15,042 bases of DNA from Oryzihumus sp036391795 (lineage in GTDB: Bacteria > Actinomycetota > Actinomycetes > Actinomycetales > Dermatophilaceae). The notes below the pieces were generated by a model that searched no databases, was not told the origin of the DNA, and worked only from the letters and a program-made list of their open reading frames with translations. Made by a program: the position numbers and the translations under genes. Positions 6,027 through 15,042 of this stretch are shown piece after piece. The stretch spans positions 1 to 15,042 of the forward strand of contig NZ_DASVZH010000059.1 of the NCBI RefSeq assembly GCF_036391795.1, given 5' to 3'. Positions within the stretch are counted from its first letter, which is position 1, and each line of letters begins with the position of its first letter.

Positions 6027-7594
6027 CCGGCGCCGTCCCGGGCTCCTTCGCCCTCGTCCTGCACTCGCACCTGCCGTGGCTGCGCCACCACGGCGTCTGG
6101 CCGCTGGGCGAGGAGTGGCTGCACCAGGCGTGGGTGGAGAGCTACGTGCCGCTCGTGGCCGAGCTCGACGCCCTCGCCGCCGAGGGGCACCGCGACGTGC
6201 TCACCCTGGGGGTGACCCCGGTGCTGGCCGCCCAGCTCGACGACCCCGCCGCCGTGGTGGACGCCCGCACGTGGGCCGGGCTGTGGGAGATGCGCTGTCG
6301 CGAGCTGGGCTTCGGCCAGGAGGGGCACCGCGGCGACATCGCGCGATACGAGTTCGCGGAGGCACGGCGTGCCTCCGAGCAGCTCGAGACCCGCTGGCGG
6401 CACGGCGGCTCGCCGGTGCTCCGCTCCCTGCGCGATGCCGGCGTGGTCGAGCTGCTCGGCGGCCCGGCGACCCACCCGTTCCTGCCGCTGCTGCTGCCGG
6501 AGGTGGCCGACCTGGTCCTGCGCGTCGGCCTGGCCGACTCGCGGTGGCGGCTGGGGGCGGCCGGGCGCGGGATCTGGAGCCCGGAGTGCGGCTGGACCCC
6601 GGCGCTGGCGCCGACGTTCGCGGCGGCCGGGGTGGGGCACTTCCTCGTCGACGAGCAGACCGTGCGCGACAGCGGCGGGCACCCGCACGCCGGCTGGCGG
6701 GTCGGCGGCACCGACGTGGTCGCGGTCGCCAGGGACCTGCCGGCGACGAACCTGATCTGGTCCTCCCGGGACGGCTACCCCGCGGGCGCGGCGTACCGGG
6801 ACTTCCACGTCCGCGAGCGCTTCACCGGGGCGCGGCTGTGGGCCGTCACCGGCGCGGACGTCCCACCCGCGGGCAAGGCGCCCTATGACCCGGCGACCGC
6901 GGCGGCCCAGGTGCGGGCTGACGTGGTGCACTTCGCCGACGCCGTCGTGGCCCGGCTGCGGGCGGTGCACGCCGAGCTGGGCTCCCCCGGCCTGGTCGTC
7001 GCGGCCTACGACACCGAGCTGTTCGGGCACTGGTGGCACGAGGGGCCGGCGTTCCTGGGGCAGGCGGTCCGGGCCCTGCGCGCCGCCGGGGTCACCGTCA
7101 CGACCGTGGAGAAGGCCCTGGCCTCGGGGCACGTCGCCGGCGACCTGGACCTCGGCTCGGGGTCGTGGGGCTCGGGCAAGGACTTCTCGGTCTGGGACGG
7201 GCCGAAGGTCGCCCCGATCGCGCACGAGAACCACTGGGTCCAGCGCCGCTGGCTGGACCTCATGGCGAGTCAGACCCCCGAGCGGCTGCGGCTGCGCCGG
7301 CCCGACCTCGACCAGCTGCTGCGCACCATGCTCAACGCGCTCAGCAGCGACTGGGCATTCATGGTGACCCGCGAGCAGGCGGTCGACTACGCCTGGCGGC
7401 GCGCCGAGGCGCACCGGGTGGCCTTCCACCGCCTGGCCCAGCTCATCGACGACGGCGACACCGAGGGCGCGCTCGCCGAGGCGGCCCGGCAGGCCGCGAC
7501 GGACGACACCTTCCCGTGGCTGGACGCGCGCACGGCCGGCCTCCCGGCCAGCGAGGCGGGAGCACTCCCGGTCGCCGCCCTCAGCGGGTCGTGA
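6023..7594 (+). CDS. GH57 family 1,4-alpha-glucan branching-type enzyme (DUF1957, Rv3031-like)
   Basis: This 523-residue cytoplasmic glycoside hydrolase family 57 protein shows the family's conserved regions in order. HSHLPW is at 14-19. GGPATHPFLPLL is at about 146-157. GIWSPECGW (183-191) carries the nucleophile Glu188. AAYDTELFGHWWHEG (327-341) carries the acid/base Asp330. SSDWAFM is at about 441-447, in the C-terminal helical domain. GH57 branching enzymes cut an alpha-1,4 chain and rejoin it through an alpha-1,6 bond. Its M. tuberculosis counterpart Rv3031 lies in the MGLP cluster. The start overlaps the methyltransferase stop (ATGA), so both are co-translated. The last residues (VAALSGS) are encoded within the first copy of a 33-bp tandem repeat, so the C-terminal tail has been altered by duplication. 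The expected partner glucosyltransferase does not follow. Branching rather than debranching or amylase activity is inferred from family. Confidence 0.92.
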   Translation: MTGAVPGSFALVLHSHLPWLRHHGVWPLGEEWLHQAWVESYVPLVAELDALAAEGHRDVLTLGVTPVLAAQLDDPAAVVDARTWAGLWEMRCRELGFGQEGHRGDIARYEFAEARRASEQLETRWRHGGSPVLRSLRDAGVVELLGGPATHPFLPLLLPEVADLVLRVGLADSRWRLGAAGRGIWSPECGWTPALAPTFAAAGVGHFLVDEQTVRDSGGHPHAGWRVGGTDVVAVARDLPATNLIWSSRDGYPAGAAYRDFHVRERFTGARLWAVTGADVPPAGKAPYDPATAAAQVRADVVHFADAVVARLRAVHAELGSPGLVVAAYDTELFGHWWHEGPAFLGQAVRALRAAGVTVTTVEKALASGHVAGDLDLGSGSWGSGKDFSVWDGPKVAPIAHENHWVQRRWLDLMASQTPERLRLRRPDLDQLLRTMLNALSSDWAFMVTREQAVDYAWRRAEAHRVAFHRLAQLIDDGDTEGALAEAARQAATDDTFPWLDARTAGLPASEAGALPVAALSGS

Positions 7595-7625
7595 GCACCC
7601 CCGGTCGCCGCCCTCAGCGGGTCTT
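7560..7625. repeat. 33-bp tandem duplication at the convergent GH57/acyltransferase junction
   Basis: Bases 7560-7592 and 7593-7625 are the same 33-bp unit with two differences (7566 T versus 7599 C, 7591 G versus 7624 T). A third partial copy begins GAGCACCC at 7626. On the minus strand the right copy encodes the acyltransferase end (VLKTR, stop). The left copy would encode VLTTR and a stop. On the plus strand the left copy supplies the GH57 tail and the first bases of its stop. The two genes are only 19 bp apart. Confidence 0.9.
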
Positions 7626-8195
7626 GAGCACCCGGCCGGGGACGCCGCCGATGACCGAGCGCGGCGGGTAGACCCCGCGGGCGACGGCGTTGGCGGCGAC
7701 CACCGAGCCGGAGCCGACGTCCGCGCCACGCAGCACCGTCACCTTGGTGCCGATCCACACGTCGTCACCGATGCGCACCGGGCTCTTGACGATGCCCTGG
7801 TCCTTGATCGGGACGGTGTGGTCCTCGGTGCGGTGGTCGAAGTCGCAGATGTAGACGTCGTCCCCGAACAGGCACGCCTGGCCGATGCTGATGTCGAGGT
7901 AGGTGTTGATGGTGTTGCGGATGCCGATGACCGACTTGGCGCCGATCCGCAGCGTGCCCTCGTGGGCCCGGATGCGGGCGCCCTCGCCGAAGTGCACGTA
8001 GGGACCGATGACCATGCGGCCGTAGCCGGTGCGCACCTCGAAGCGCACGTTGCGGGCGATGAACACCGGCCCCTCGAAGCGCAGGCCCGGGTTCGCCAGG
8101 CGAGCCCGGGCCATGCGCAGGTAGCCCAGCAGGTTGTGCCGGCCCCAGGCCCGGTGGGCGACCACCCACCGCACCGAGCGCAGGAAGCGACCCAC
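7614..8195 (-). CDS. Left-handed beta-helix (hexapeptide repeat) acyltransferase
   Basis: This 193-residue protein belongs to the maltose O-acetyltransferase/CysE-like superfamily. Hexapeptide turns are visible from about residue 62 (VIGPYVHFGEGARI) and again at 140-172 (VRIGDDVWIGTKVTVLRGAD and onward). They flank the loop ICDFDHRTED at 116-125, whose His121 is the likely catalytic base. The end IGGVPGRVLKTR is the usual cap. Such enzymes acylate sugar hydroxyls from acetyl- or another acyl-CoA, acting as trimers in the cytoplasm. The start is GTG at 8195, one base after the methyltransferase TGA, so translation is coupled; no strong ribosome site is seen. It resembles in kind and position the transferase Rv3034c beside the mycobacterial MGLP genes. 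A role in acylating a methylated glucan is inference; a generic sugar O-acetyltransferase is the safe call. Confidence 0.87.
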   Translation of the reverse strand: MGRFLRSVRWVVAHRAWGRHNLLGYLRMARARLANPGLRFEGPVFIARNVRFEVRTGYGRMVIGPYVHFGEGARIRAHEGTLRIGAKSVIGIRNTINTYLDISIGQACLFGDDVYICDFDHRTEDHTVPIKDQGIVKSPVRIGDDVWIGTKVTVLRGADVGSGSVVAANAVARGVYPPRSVIGGVPGRVLKTR

Positions 8196-8196
8196 C

Positions 8197-9156
8197 TCAG
8201 CCGGGCTTCACGCCGGTGATGCCGACGTTGTAGAACAGCCGCTCCGGCAGGACCCGGGACAGCACCCGGTCCACGGCGGACAGGCGCCTCCACGAGCCGT
8301 AGGCGAACATCGCCCAGTTCCAGCCCAGCGCGCCCGGCTTGACCGCGGCCTCGAAGGTGCGGACCGGCCAGCCCAGCAGGGCCGCGGTCAGCTCCTCGGT
8401 CGTGGTGGACACCTCCACTGCCCCGGCCCGCAGCGCCATGCGCGCGAGCTCGTCGGGGTCGAAGGTGTGCAGGTCGACCACGGCCTCCAGGGCGGCGGCG
8501 CGGGAGGACTCGTCCAGGGCCTCCCGGTCCTTGGCCCACTTCGCCCGCAGCGGCGGCAGCCGGGTCAGCGTGGTCGTCGCCTTCCACGTGGCCCTCCCCA
8601 GGTGCCGGGCGTACCAGTCGCCGATGCGCGTCGGCTCGCCGGCGATGACGAAGCGACCGCCGGGCTTGAGCACCCGCAGCATCTCCCGGAACGCCTGCTC
8701 GACGTCGGGGATGTGGTGGATGACCGCGTGCCCCACCACGACGTCGAACGTGTCGTCCTCGTAGGGGATCCCCTCGGCGTCGGCCACCCGGCCCTCGACG
8801 GTGAAGCCGAGCCGGGTCGCGTTGGCCGTGGCGGCCTCGACCATGCCCGGGGACAGGTCGGTGACGTGCACCTCGTCGAGGACCCCGGCCTGCTTGAGGT
8901 TGAGGGAGAAGAAGCCGGTGCCGGCGCCGAGCTCCAGCGCCCGCCCGTAGGGCCAGCCCCGGTCCCCGGCGATCGCGACGAAACGGTCACGGGCGTAGTC
9001 GGTGCAGCGTTGGTCGAAGGAGATCGACCACTTGTCGTCGTAGGTCTGCGCCTCCCAGTCGTGGTAGAGCACCTGGGCCAGCTTGTTGTCCTCGTAGGCG
9101 CGGGCCACCTCCTCGGCGGAGGCAGCGGTCTGCACCGGGGAACCGTTGTCGCTCAA
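8197..9156 (-). CDS. Class I SAM-dependent methyltransferase (methyltransferase 11 type, Rv3038c-like)
   Basis: The protein is 319 aa with the TTG start at 9156. After a variable N-terminus comes VLYHDWEAQTYDDKWSISFD (29-48), then motif I LELGAGTGFFSLNL (74-87). VTDLSPGM (98-105) is the SAM ribose region, and ADAEGIPYEDDTFD with VVGHAVIHHIPD follows, then LRVLKPGGRFVI (160-171). That series is the ubiquinone/menaquinone-type methyltransferase fold. The C-terminal third is probably a substrate domain and gives no clue to the acceptor. The TTG lies 3 nt past the enoyl-CoA hydratase TAG with GAAGG about 10 nt upstream; an in-frame GTG at 9135 is an alternative. It is cotranscribed with the acyltransferase downstream. 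I recall Rv3038c with a similar sequence and place, upstream of Rv3034c. Substrate is unknown. Confidence 0.87.
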   Translation of the reverse strand: MSDNGSPVQTAASAEEVARAYEDNKLAQVLYHDWEAQTYDDKWSISFDQRCTDYARDRFVAIAGDRGWPYGRALELGAGTGFFSLNLKQAGVLDEVHVTDLSPGMVEAATANATRLGFTVEGRVADAEGIPYEDDTFDVVVGHAVIHHIPDVEQAFREMLRVLKPGGRFVIAGEPTRIGDWYARHLGRATWKATTTLTRLPPLRAKWAKDREALDESSRAAALEAVVDLHTFDPDELARMALRAGAVEVSTTTEELTAALLGWPVRTFEAAVKPGALGWNWAMFAYGSWRRLSAVDRVLSRVLPERLFYNVGITGVKPG

Positions 9157-9159
9157 CGC

Positions 9160-9939
9160 CTACCGACCTTCGAACTTCGCCTTGCCCGGACCCTGCTCGA
9201 CGAACGAGGTCATGCCGATCTCCCGGTCCTTCGTGGCGAACAGCCCGGCGAACTGCATCCGCTCGATCTCCAGGCCGGTCTCGAGGTCGACCTCCAGGCC
9301 ACGGTCGACGGCCTCCTTGGCCGCGCGGATCGCGTAGGCGGGGCCTCCGACGTAGGGCTCCACCCGGCGGCGGGCCGCGGCATAGACCTCGGCGGCGTCG
9401 ACGACCTCGTCCACCAGGCCGATGCGCAGGGCCTCGTCGGCCGGCACGAACCGGCCGGAGAAGATGATCTCCTTGGCGCGGGCGGGGCCGACCAGGCGCG
9501 CCAGACGCTGGGTGCCACCCGCGCCGGGGATGACGCCCAGCAGCACCTCGGGCTGGCCGAGCTTGGCGTTCTCGCCGGCCACCCGGAAGTCGCAGGCCAG
9601 GGCCAGCTCGCAGCCACCGCCGAGCGCGTAGCCGGTGATCGCGGCGACGGTCGGCTTGGGGATGCGCGCGATCGCGGTGAACGCCGACTGCAGCGCCGCG
9701 GAGCGGTCGACCATGTCGGTGTAGGACATGGTCTGCATCTCCTTGATGTCGGCGCCGGCGGCGAAGACCTTCTCGCCGCCGTAGACGACCACCGCGGAGA
9801 CGTCGCGGCGCGAGCCAGCCTCGGCGGCGACCTCGCGAAGCTCCTCCTGCACCTGCACGTTCAGCGCGTTCATCGGGGGGCGGTCCAGGCGGATCGTGCC
9901 GATACCGGCCTCGACCTCGAGGCGCACGAGCTCGGTCAC
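9160..9939 (-). CDS. Enoyl-CoA hydratase/isomerase family protein (EchA17-like)
   Basis: This 259-residue crotonase-family protein matches the usual length. Enoyl-CoA hydratases add water to trans-2-enoyl-CoA in beta-oxidation. VFAAGADIKEM (58-68) and ITGYALGGGCELALACD (101-117) form the oxyanion hole and CoA pocket. The two catalytic glutamates of rat mitochondrial hydratase align with E111 (GGGCELAL) and E131 (GQPEVLLGVIPGAGGTQRL), so the protein should be an active hydratase. The frame is open 83 codons upstream, but that part is a shadow of the YbjN gene. The GTG at 9939 overlaps the YbjN stop by 4 nt (GTGA), which fixes the start. EtfBA a few kilobases away could serve the same fatty-acid oxidation pathway. 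In M. tuberculosis echA17 (Rv3039c) sits next to the equivalent methyltransferase. Confidence 0.94.
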   Translation of the reverse strand: MTELVRLEVEAGIGTIRLDRPPMNALNVQVQEELREVAAEAGSRRDVSAVVVYGGEKVFAAGADIKEMQTMSYTDMVDRSAALQSAFTAIARIPKPTVAAITGYALGGGCELALACDFRVAGENAKLGQPEVLLGVIPGAGGTQRLARLVGPARAKEIIFSGRFVPADEALRIGLVDEVVDAAEVYAAARRRVEPYVGGPAYAIRAAKEAVDRGLEVDLETGLEIERMQFAGLFATKDREIGMTSFVEQGPGKAKFEGR

Positions 9940-10391
9940 GCCTCTCCCCCCGGCTCGCCGCCGCCGGTCAGGGACTCGTGCCACATCTGCACCGCGGAGA
10001 GCACCAGCTGGATGGTGACCTGGAGCAGCACGCTGATGTCGGTGCCGGGGCCGACCACGTGCTCGCCGGTGACGACGAGGGTGCCGTTGGCCAGGCCGGC
10101 CTTGACCACGTTGAGGCGCAGGGTCAGGTCGTTGCAGGCGCGCAGCTGCGCCAGCTCGTCCTGCGGGATGTCCTCGCCGATCTGCCACTGCCCGAACACG
10201 CGCATGATGGTGAAGTCACCCTCCATGCAGCGCACGAACATGGTCTGACCGTTGACCTTGAACGCGACGTCCCCGTCGTCGTCGATGTCGGGTTCGAGCC
10301 CGGCGTCGAGCAGCACGTCCAGCACCCGACCGCGCAGCGGGTGCTCGTCCGGCGGAGGGGCAAAGTTCGGCAACGACGTGGGATCAGTCAT
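9936..10391 (-). CDS. YbjN domain-containing protein
   Basis: This 151-residue soluble protein of the YbjN family (type III secretion chaperone-like fold) has no signal peptide or membrane segment. After a short proline-rich start come PLRGRVLDVLLDAGLEPDI, DDDGDVAFKVNGQTMFVRC, a middle FTIMRVFGQWQIGEDIP and ACNDLTLRLNVVKAGLANG. That alternation of helix and amphipathic strands is typical of the family. YbjN proteins affect stress responses in enterobacteria; no biochemical activity is established and I infer none. The ATG at 10391 is preferred because TACGGT ends 7 nt before it. A GTG three codons upstream (10400) would overlap that -10 element. It is the first gene of a four-gene minus-strand operon and overlaps the enoyl-CoA hydratase start by 4 nt. 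Confidence 0.85.
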   Translation of the reverse strand: MTDPTSLPNFAPPPDEHPLRGRVLDVLLDAGLEPDIDDDGDVAFKVNGQTMFVRCMEGDFTIMRVFGQWQIGEDIPQDELAQLRACNDLTLRLNVVKAGLANGTLVVTGEHVVGPGTDISVLLQVTIQLVLSAVQMWHESLTGGGEPGGEA

Positions 10392-10426
10392 GTGTCCCAC
10401 CGTAGTCAGTGCCTACGCTGATCTCC
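10392..10426. promoter_or_regulatory. Compact divergent promoter region between the YbjN operon and glgX
   Basis: Only 35 bp separate the two start codons. On the plus strand TACGCT (10414-10419) is followed by 7 nt and the glgX ATG at 10427. On the minus strand TACGGT (10404 down to 10399) is followed by 7 nt and the ATG at 10391. Both fit TANNNT with leaderless spacing. The -10 elements are 9 bp apart, so each -35 region would fall over the other gene's -10 or start, and the two polymerases could hardly bind at once. No Shine-Dalgarno sequence is seen for either gene. Confidence 0.5.
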
Positions 10427-12562
<2,136 letters not shown>

Positions 12563-12601
12563 CCCCGGCGCCCTGCACGCGCGACCGACCCCTGACCGAC
12601 G

Positions 12602-12664
12602 CGCCGAGAGGGACGTCCTCGGGTTTGAGGCGGGCTCAAACCCGGAGGAACGTCCCTCTCGGCG
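12602..12664. terminator. Long inverted repeat between convergent glgX and glgP, probable bidirectional terminator
   Basis: The arm at 12602-12629 (28 nt) pairs with 12635-12664 (30 nt) across a 5-nt loop GCGGG. Every base of the left arm is matched, with only two single-base bulges in the right arm. The outer stem is CGCCGAGAGGGACG with its complement, and the inner stem ends GGGTTTGAG/CTCAAACCC. It begins 39 bp after the glgX stop and ends 5 bp from the glgP stop, so it can serve both transcripts. No T-run follows on either strand. Its size also suits a dispersed palindromic element. Confidence 0.7.
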
Positions 12665-12669
12665 GAACG

Positions 12670-15042
12670 TCAGGCGTTGGCGACCAGGCCCAGCTCGGTC
12701 GGCGACGCCATGTTCGGGTGCTTGGGCAGCACGCGCACGGTGTAGCCGAACGCACCGGTGCGGCTCAGCACCAGGTCGCCCTCGAACCGGTGCCGGCCGG
12801 CCTCGTAGGACTCGGCATAGGCCAGCGGCGCGGTCTCGATGTCACGCAGCTCGTCGGACTCGGACGTGCGGCCGTGCACGACCTGCACCTCGACCTCGGA
12901 GGGGTCGAGGCCGTCGAGGCTGACGAACGCGCGCACGTGCAGCTTGTCGCCGACCTGCGGGGAGTCCGAGACGCCGGAGGACTCGACGTGGTCCACGCGC
13001 ACGCCGCCCCAGGAGGAGCGCACGCGGGCCTTGTACGCCGACAGGTCGCGGGCACCGTCGAAGGCCGGGCCGTTGAGCGCCCAGCCGGCCCGGGCCGCGG
13101 GGCCGTAGAGCTTCTCGGTGTAGTCGCGCACCATGCGGCTGGCGAGCACCTTGGGGCCGAGCGTCGAGAGGGTGTGCTTCATCATCGACAGCCAGCGCTG
13201 CGGCACGCCGTCGGCGTCCTGGTCGTAGAACCGGGGCGCGACCGAGCCCTCGATGAGGTCGTAGAGCGCGGCGGCCTCGAGGTCGTCACGACGCTCCGGG
13301 TCCTCCACGCCGTCGGCGGTCGGGATGGCCCAGCCGTTCTCGCCGTCGTACCACTCGTCCCACCAGCCGTCGAGGATCGACAGGTTGAGGCCACCGTTGA
13401 GAGCGGCCTTCATGCCCGACGTGCCGCACGCCTCGAACGGGCGCAGCGGGTTGTTCAGCCAGACGTCGCAGCCCGGGTAGAGGTACTGCGCCATGGCGAT
13501 GTCGTAGTTGGGCAGGAAGACGATGCGGTGCCGGACCTCGGGGTCGTCGGCGAAGCGCACCATCTGCTGGATGAGCTTCTTGCCGGTCTCGTCGGCCGGG
13601 TGGCTCTTGCCGGCGATGACGAGCTGGATCGGGCGCTCGGGGTCCAGCAGCAGCTTCTTCAGGCGCGCGGGGTCGCGCAGCATGAGGGTGAGCCGCTTGT
13701 ACGTGGGCACACGGCGGGCGAAGCCGATGGTCAGCACGTCGGGGTCGAGGACGTCCTCGACCCAGCCGAGCTCGGCCGGGCTGGCACCGCGCTTGAGCCA
13801 GGAGGAACGGGTGCGACGGCGGGCCTCGACCACCAGCTGCTCGCGCATGTCGCGCTTGGTGGCCCAGATGTCGTCGCCGGGCACGTGCGCGATGCCGTCC
13901 CAGGCGTTGTCGCGGGAGACCTCGGTGGTGCCCAGGTGCCGGGCGGCCAGGTCGTAGACCCGGCGGTCCACCCAGGTCGGGGCGTGCACGCCGTTGGTGA
14001 TGCTGGTGATCGGCACCTCGGTGTCGTCGAAGCCGGGCCACAGGCCGTCGAACATGTGGCGGCTCACGACGCCGTGAAGCCGGGAGACGCCGTTGGCCCG
14101 CTGGGCCAGGCGCAGGCCCATGACGGCCATGTTGAAGATGCCCGCCTGGCCGCCCGGGTAGTCCTCGGCGCCGAGCGCGAGGAGCCGCTCCACCGGGACC
14201 CCGTCGAAGGCGTTGTCACCGCCGAAGTACAGCTCGATCTGGTCGGCGCCGAAGCGGTCGATGCCGGCCGGGACCGGGGTGTGCGTGGTGAACACCGTGG
14301 AGGCGCGGACCGCCTCGAGCGCGGCGTCGAAGTCCATGCCCTGGTCGGCGGCGAGCTCGCGGATGCGCTCCACCCCGAGGAAGCCGGCGTGGCCCTCGTT
14401 GGTGTGGTAGACGTCCGGCGCGGGCGCCCCGGTCAGGCGCGACCACAGCCGCAGGGCCCGCACGCCGCCGATGCCGAGCAGCATCTCCTGCTGGAGGCGC
14501 TGCTCACCGCCGCCGCCGTAGAGGCGGTCGGTGATGCCGCGGGCGGCGTCGTCGTTGTCCTGCACGTCGGAGTCGAGCAGGAGCAGCGGCACCCGGCCGA
14601 CCTGGGCCTTCCAGACGTGGGCCGCCAGGGTCCGGCCGCCGGGCAGGTCGATGGTGATGACGCAGGGCGTGCCGTCGGCTTCGCGCAGCAGCGAGAGCGG
14701 CAGGCCGTCGGGGTCGAGGACGGGGTAGCGCTCCTGCTGCCAGCCGTCGCGGGACAGGGACTGGCGGAAGTAGCCGTGACGGTAGAGGAGACCGACGCCG
14801 ACGATCGGCACGCCGAGGTCGCTCGCGGTCTTGAGGGGGTCGCCGGCGAGGATGCCGAGGCCGCCGGAGTACTGCGGCAGCACCGCGGTGATGCCGAACT
14901 CCGGGGAGAAGTACGCGATGGCGCGCGGGGCGTCCTGCTGCCTCTGGTACCAGCGGTCGCCCGTGAGGTACTGCTGCAGGCCGGCGCGCAGCTCGCCGAG
15001 GCGCCACAGGAACGGCTCGTCCTGCGCGAGCGCCTCGAGGCG
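12670..15042 (-). CDS. glgP: Alpha-glucan phosphorylase (GT35, TIGR02094 type), 5' end outside window
   Basis: The frame runs from the stop at 12670-12672 to the right edge, giving 790 visible residues of a protein I expect to be about 850 aa; the start and part of the N-terminal domain are missing. A GTG at 14883 lies inside the conserved stretch EFGITAVLPQYSGGLGILAGD and is not the start. Phosphorylase releases glucose-1-phosphate from the non-reducing ends of alpha-1,4-glucans using PLP. The PLP lysine is in EACGTSGMKAALNGG (codon 13408-13410). VYHTNEGHAGF, TTHTPVPAGIDRF, TSITNGVHAPTW and FARRVPTYKR are the usual motifs of this short-type family. The last 110 or so residues form a beta-rich C-terminal domain. 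As I recall, this class is Rv1328-like in mycobacteria. It is convergent with glgX; together they form a glycogen breakdown pair. Upstream regulation is outside the window. Confidence 0.95.
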   Translation of the reverse strand, partial: RLEALAQDEPFLWRLGELRAGLQQYLTGDRWYQRQQDAPRAIAYFSPEFGITAVLPQYSGGLGILAGDPLKTASDLGVPIVGVGLLYRHGYFRQSLSRDGWQQERYPVLDPDGLPLSLLREADGTPCVITIDLPGGRTLAAHVWKAQVGRVPLLLLDSDVQDNDDAARGITDRLYGGGGEQRLQQEMLLGIGGVRALRLWSRLTGAPAPDVYHTNEGHAGFLGVERIRELAADQGMDFDAALEAVRASTVFTTHTPVPAGIDRFGADQIELYFGGDNAFDGVPVERLLALGAEDYPGGQAGIFNMAVMGLRLAQRANGVSRLHGVVSRHMFDGLWPGFDDTEVPITSITNGVHAPTWVDRRVYDLAARHLGTTEVSRDNAWDGIAHVPGDDIWATKRDMREQLVVEARRRTRSSWLKRGASPAELGWVEDVLDPDVLTIGFARRVPTYKRLTLMLRDPARLKKLLLDPERPIQLVIAGKSHPADETGKKLIQQMVRFADDPEVRHRIVFLPNYDIAMAQYLYPGCDVWLNNPLRPFEACGTSGMKAALNGGLNLSILDGWWDEWYDGENGWAIPTADGVEDPERRDDLEAAALYDLIEGSVAPRFYDQDADGVPQRWLSMMKHTLSTLGPKVLASRMVRDYTEKLYGPAARAGWALNGPAFDGARDLSAYKARVRSSWGGVRVDHVESSGVSDSPQVGDKLHVRAFVSLDGLDPSEVEVQVVHGRTSESDELRDIETAPLAYAESYEAGRHRFEGDLVLSRTGAFGYTVRVLPKHPNMASPTELGLVANA

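Noticed and set aside
5516..7729. A 737-codon minus-strand open frame opposite the methyltransferase and GH57 genes
   Set aside because: Shadow of two secure genes. Its internal repeated CSRPAEGGDR segment is only the 33-bp tandem repeat read in the wrong frame.
9940..10188. 83-codon N-terminal extension of the enoyl-CoA hydratase
   Set aside because: Arg/His/Pro-rich shadow of the YbjN gene. The crotonase fold starts at the GTG that overlaps the YbjN stop.
8134..10248. A 704-codon plus-strand open frame
   Set aside because: It lies antisense to the methyltransferase, hydratase and YbjN genes. The translation is low-complexity (Gly, Arg, Val, Asp, His rich) with no family motif; long shadow frames are normal at this GC content.

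Overview
The window is very GC-rich (roughly three quarters G+C by eye). Its codon usage, family variants and gene order are those of an actinomycete. My best guess is Micrococcales, perhaps Intrasporangiaceae-like, but no rRNA or marker gene is present to fix the genus. Nearly all of it is dense chromosomal core metabolism. I see no IS element, integrase, phage gene, CRISPR array, tRNA or rRNA.

Left part (1-5110, all minus strand). Reading in the direction of transcription: etfB then etfA (electron transfer flavoprotein); a short gap with a tandem repeat and a hairpin; a cysteine desulfurase (iscS) whose stop overlaps the start of mnmA (tRNA 2-thiouridylase); then a B12-independent methionine synthase-like protein running off the left edge. 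The desulfurase supplies sulfur that MnmA places on tRNA wobble uridine.

Middle part (5265-9939). A plus-strand pair encodes a SAM methyltransferase and a GH57 glucan branching-type enzyme, joined by an ATGA overlap. Convergent to it is a tightly packed minus-strand operon: YbjN-family protein, enoyl-CoA hydratase, second SAM methyltransferase, hexapeptide-repeat acyltransferase. As I recall the map, this gene set and order parallel the M. tuberculosis Rv3024c-Rv3039c region, which includes the Rv3030-Rv3032 methylglucose lipopolysaccharide (MGLP) genes. The Rv3032-type alpha-1,4-glucosyltransferase expected after the GH57 gene is absent. A 33-bp tandem duplication lies exactly at that junction.

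Right part (10427-15042). glgX (glycogen debranching) is divergent from the YbjN gene across only 35 bp. It is convergent with glgP (alpha-glucan phosphorylase), which is cut by the right edge. A long hairpin separates glgX and glgP. GlgP shortens outer glucan chains to glucose-1-phosphate and GlgX removes the stubs, so glucan modification and breakdown genes sit side by side.

Regulatory reading. Four genes carry a TANNNT -10 element 6-7 nt before the start codon, which predicts leaderless mRNAs. I found no clearly unprecedented system. The most notable points are the MGLP-like cluster without its glucosyltransferase, the repeats at gene junctions, and the compact divergent ybjN/glgX promoter.
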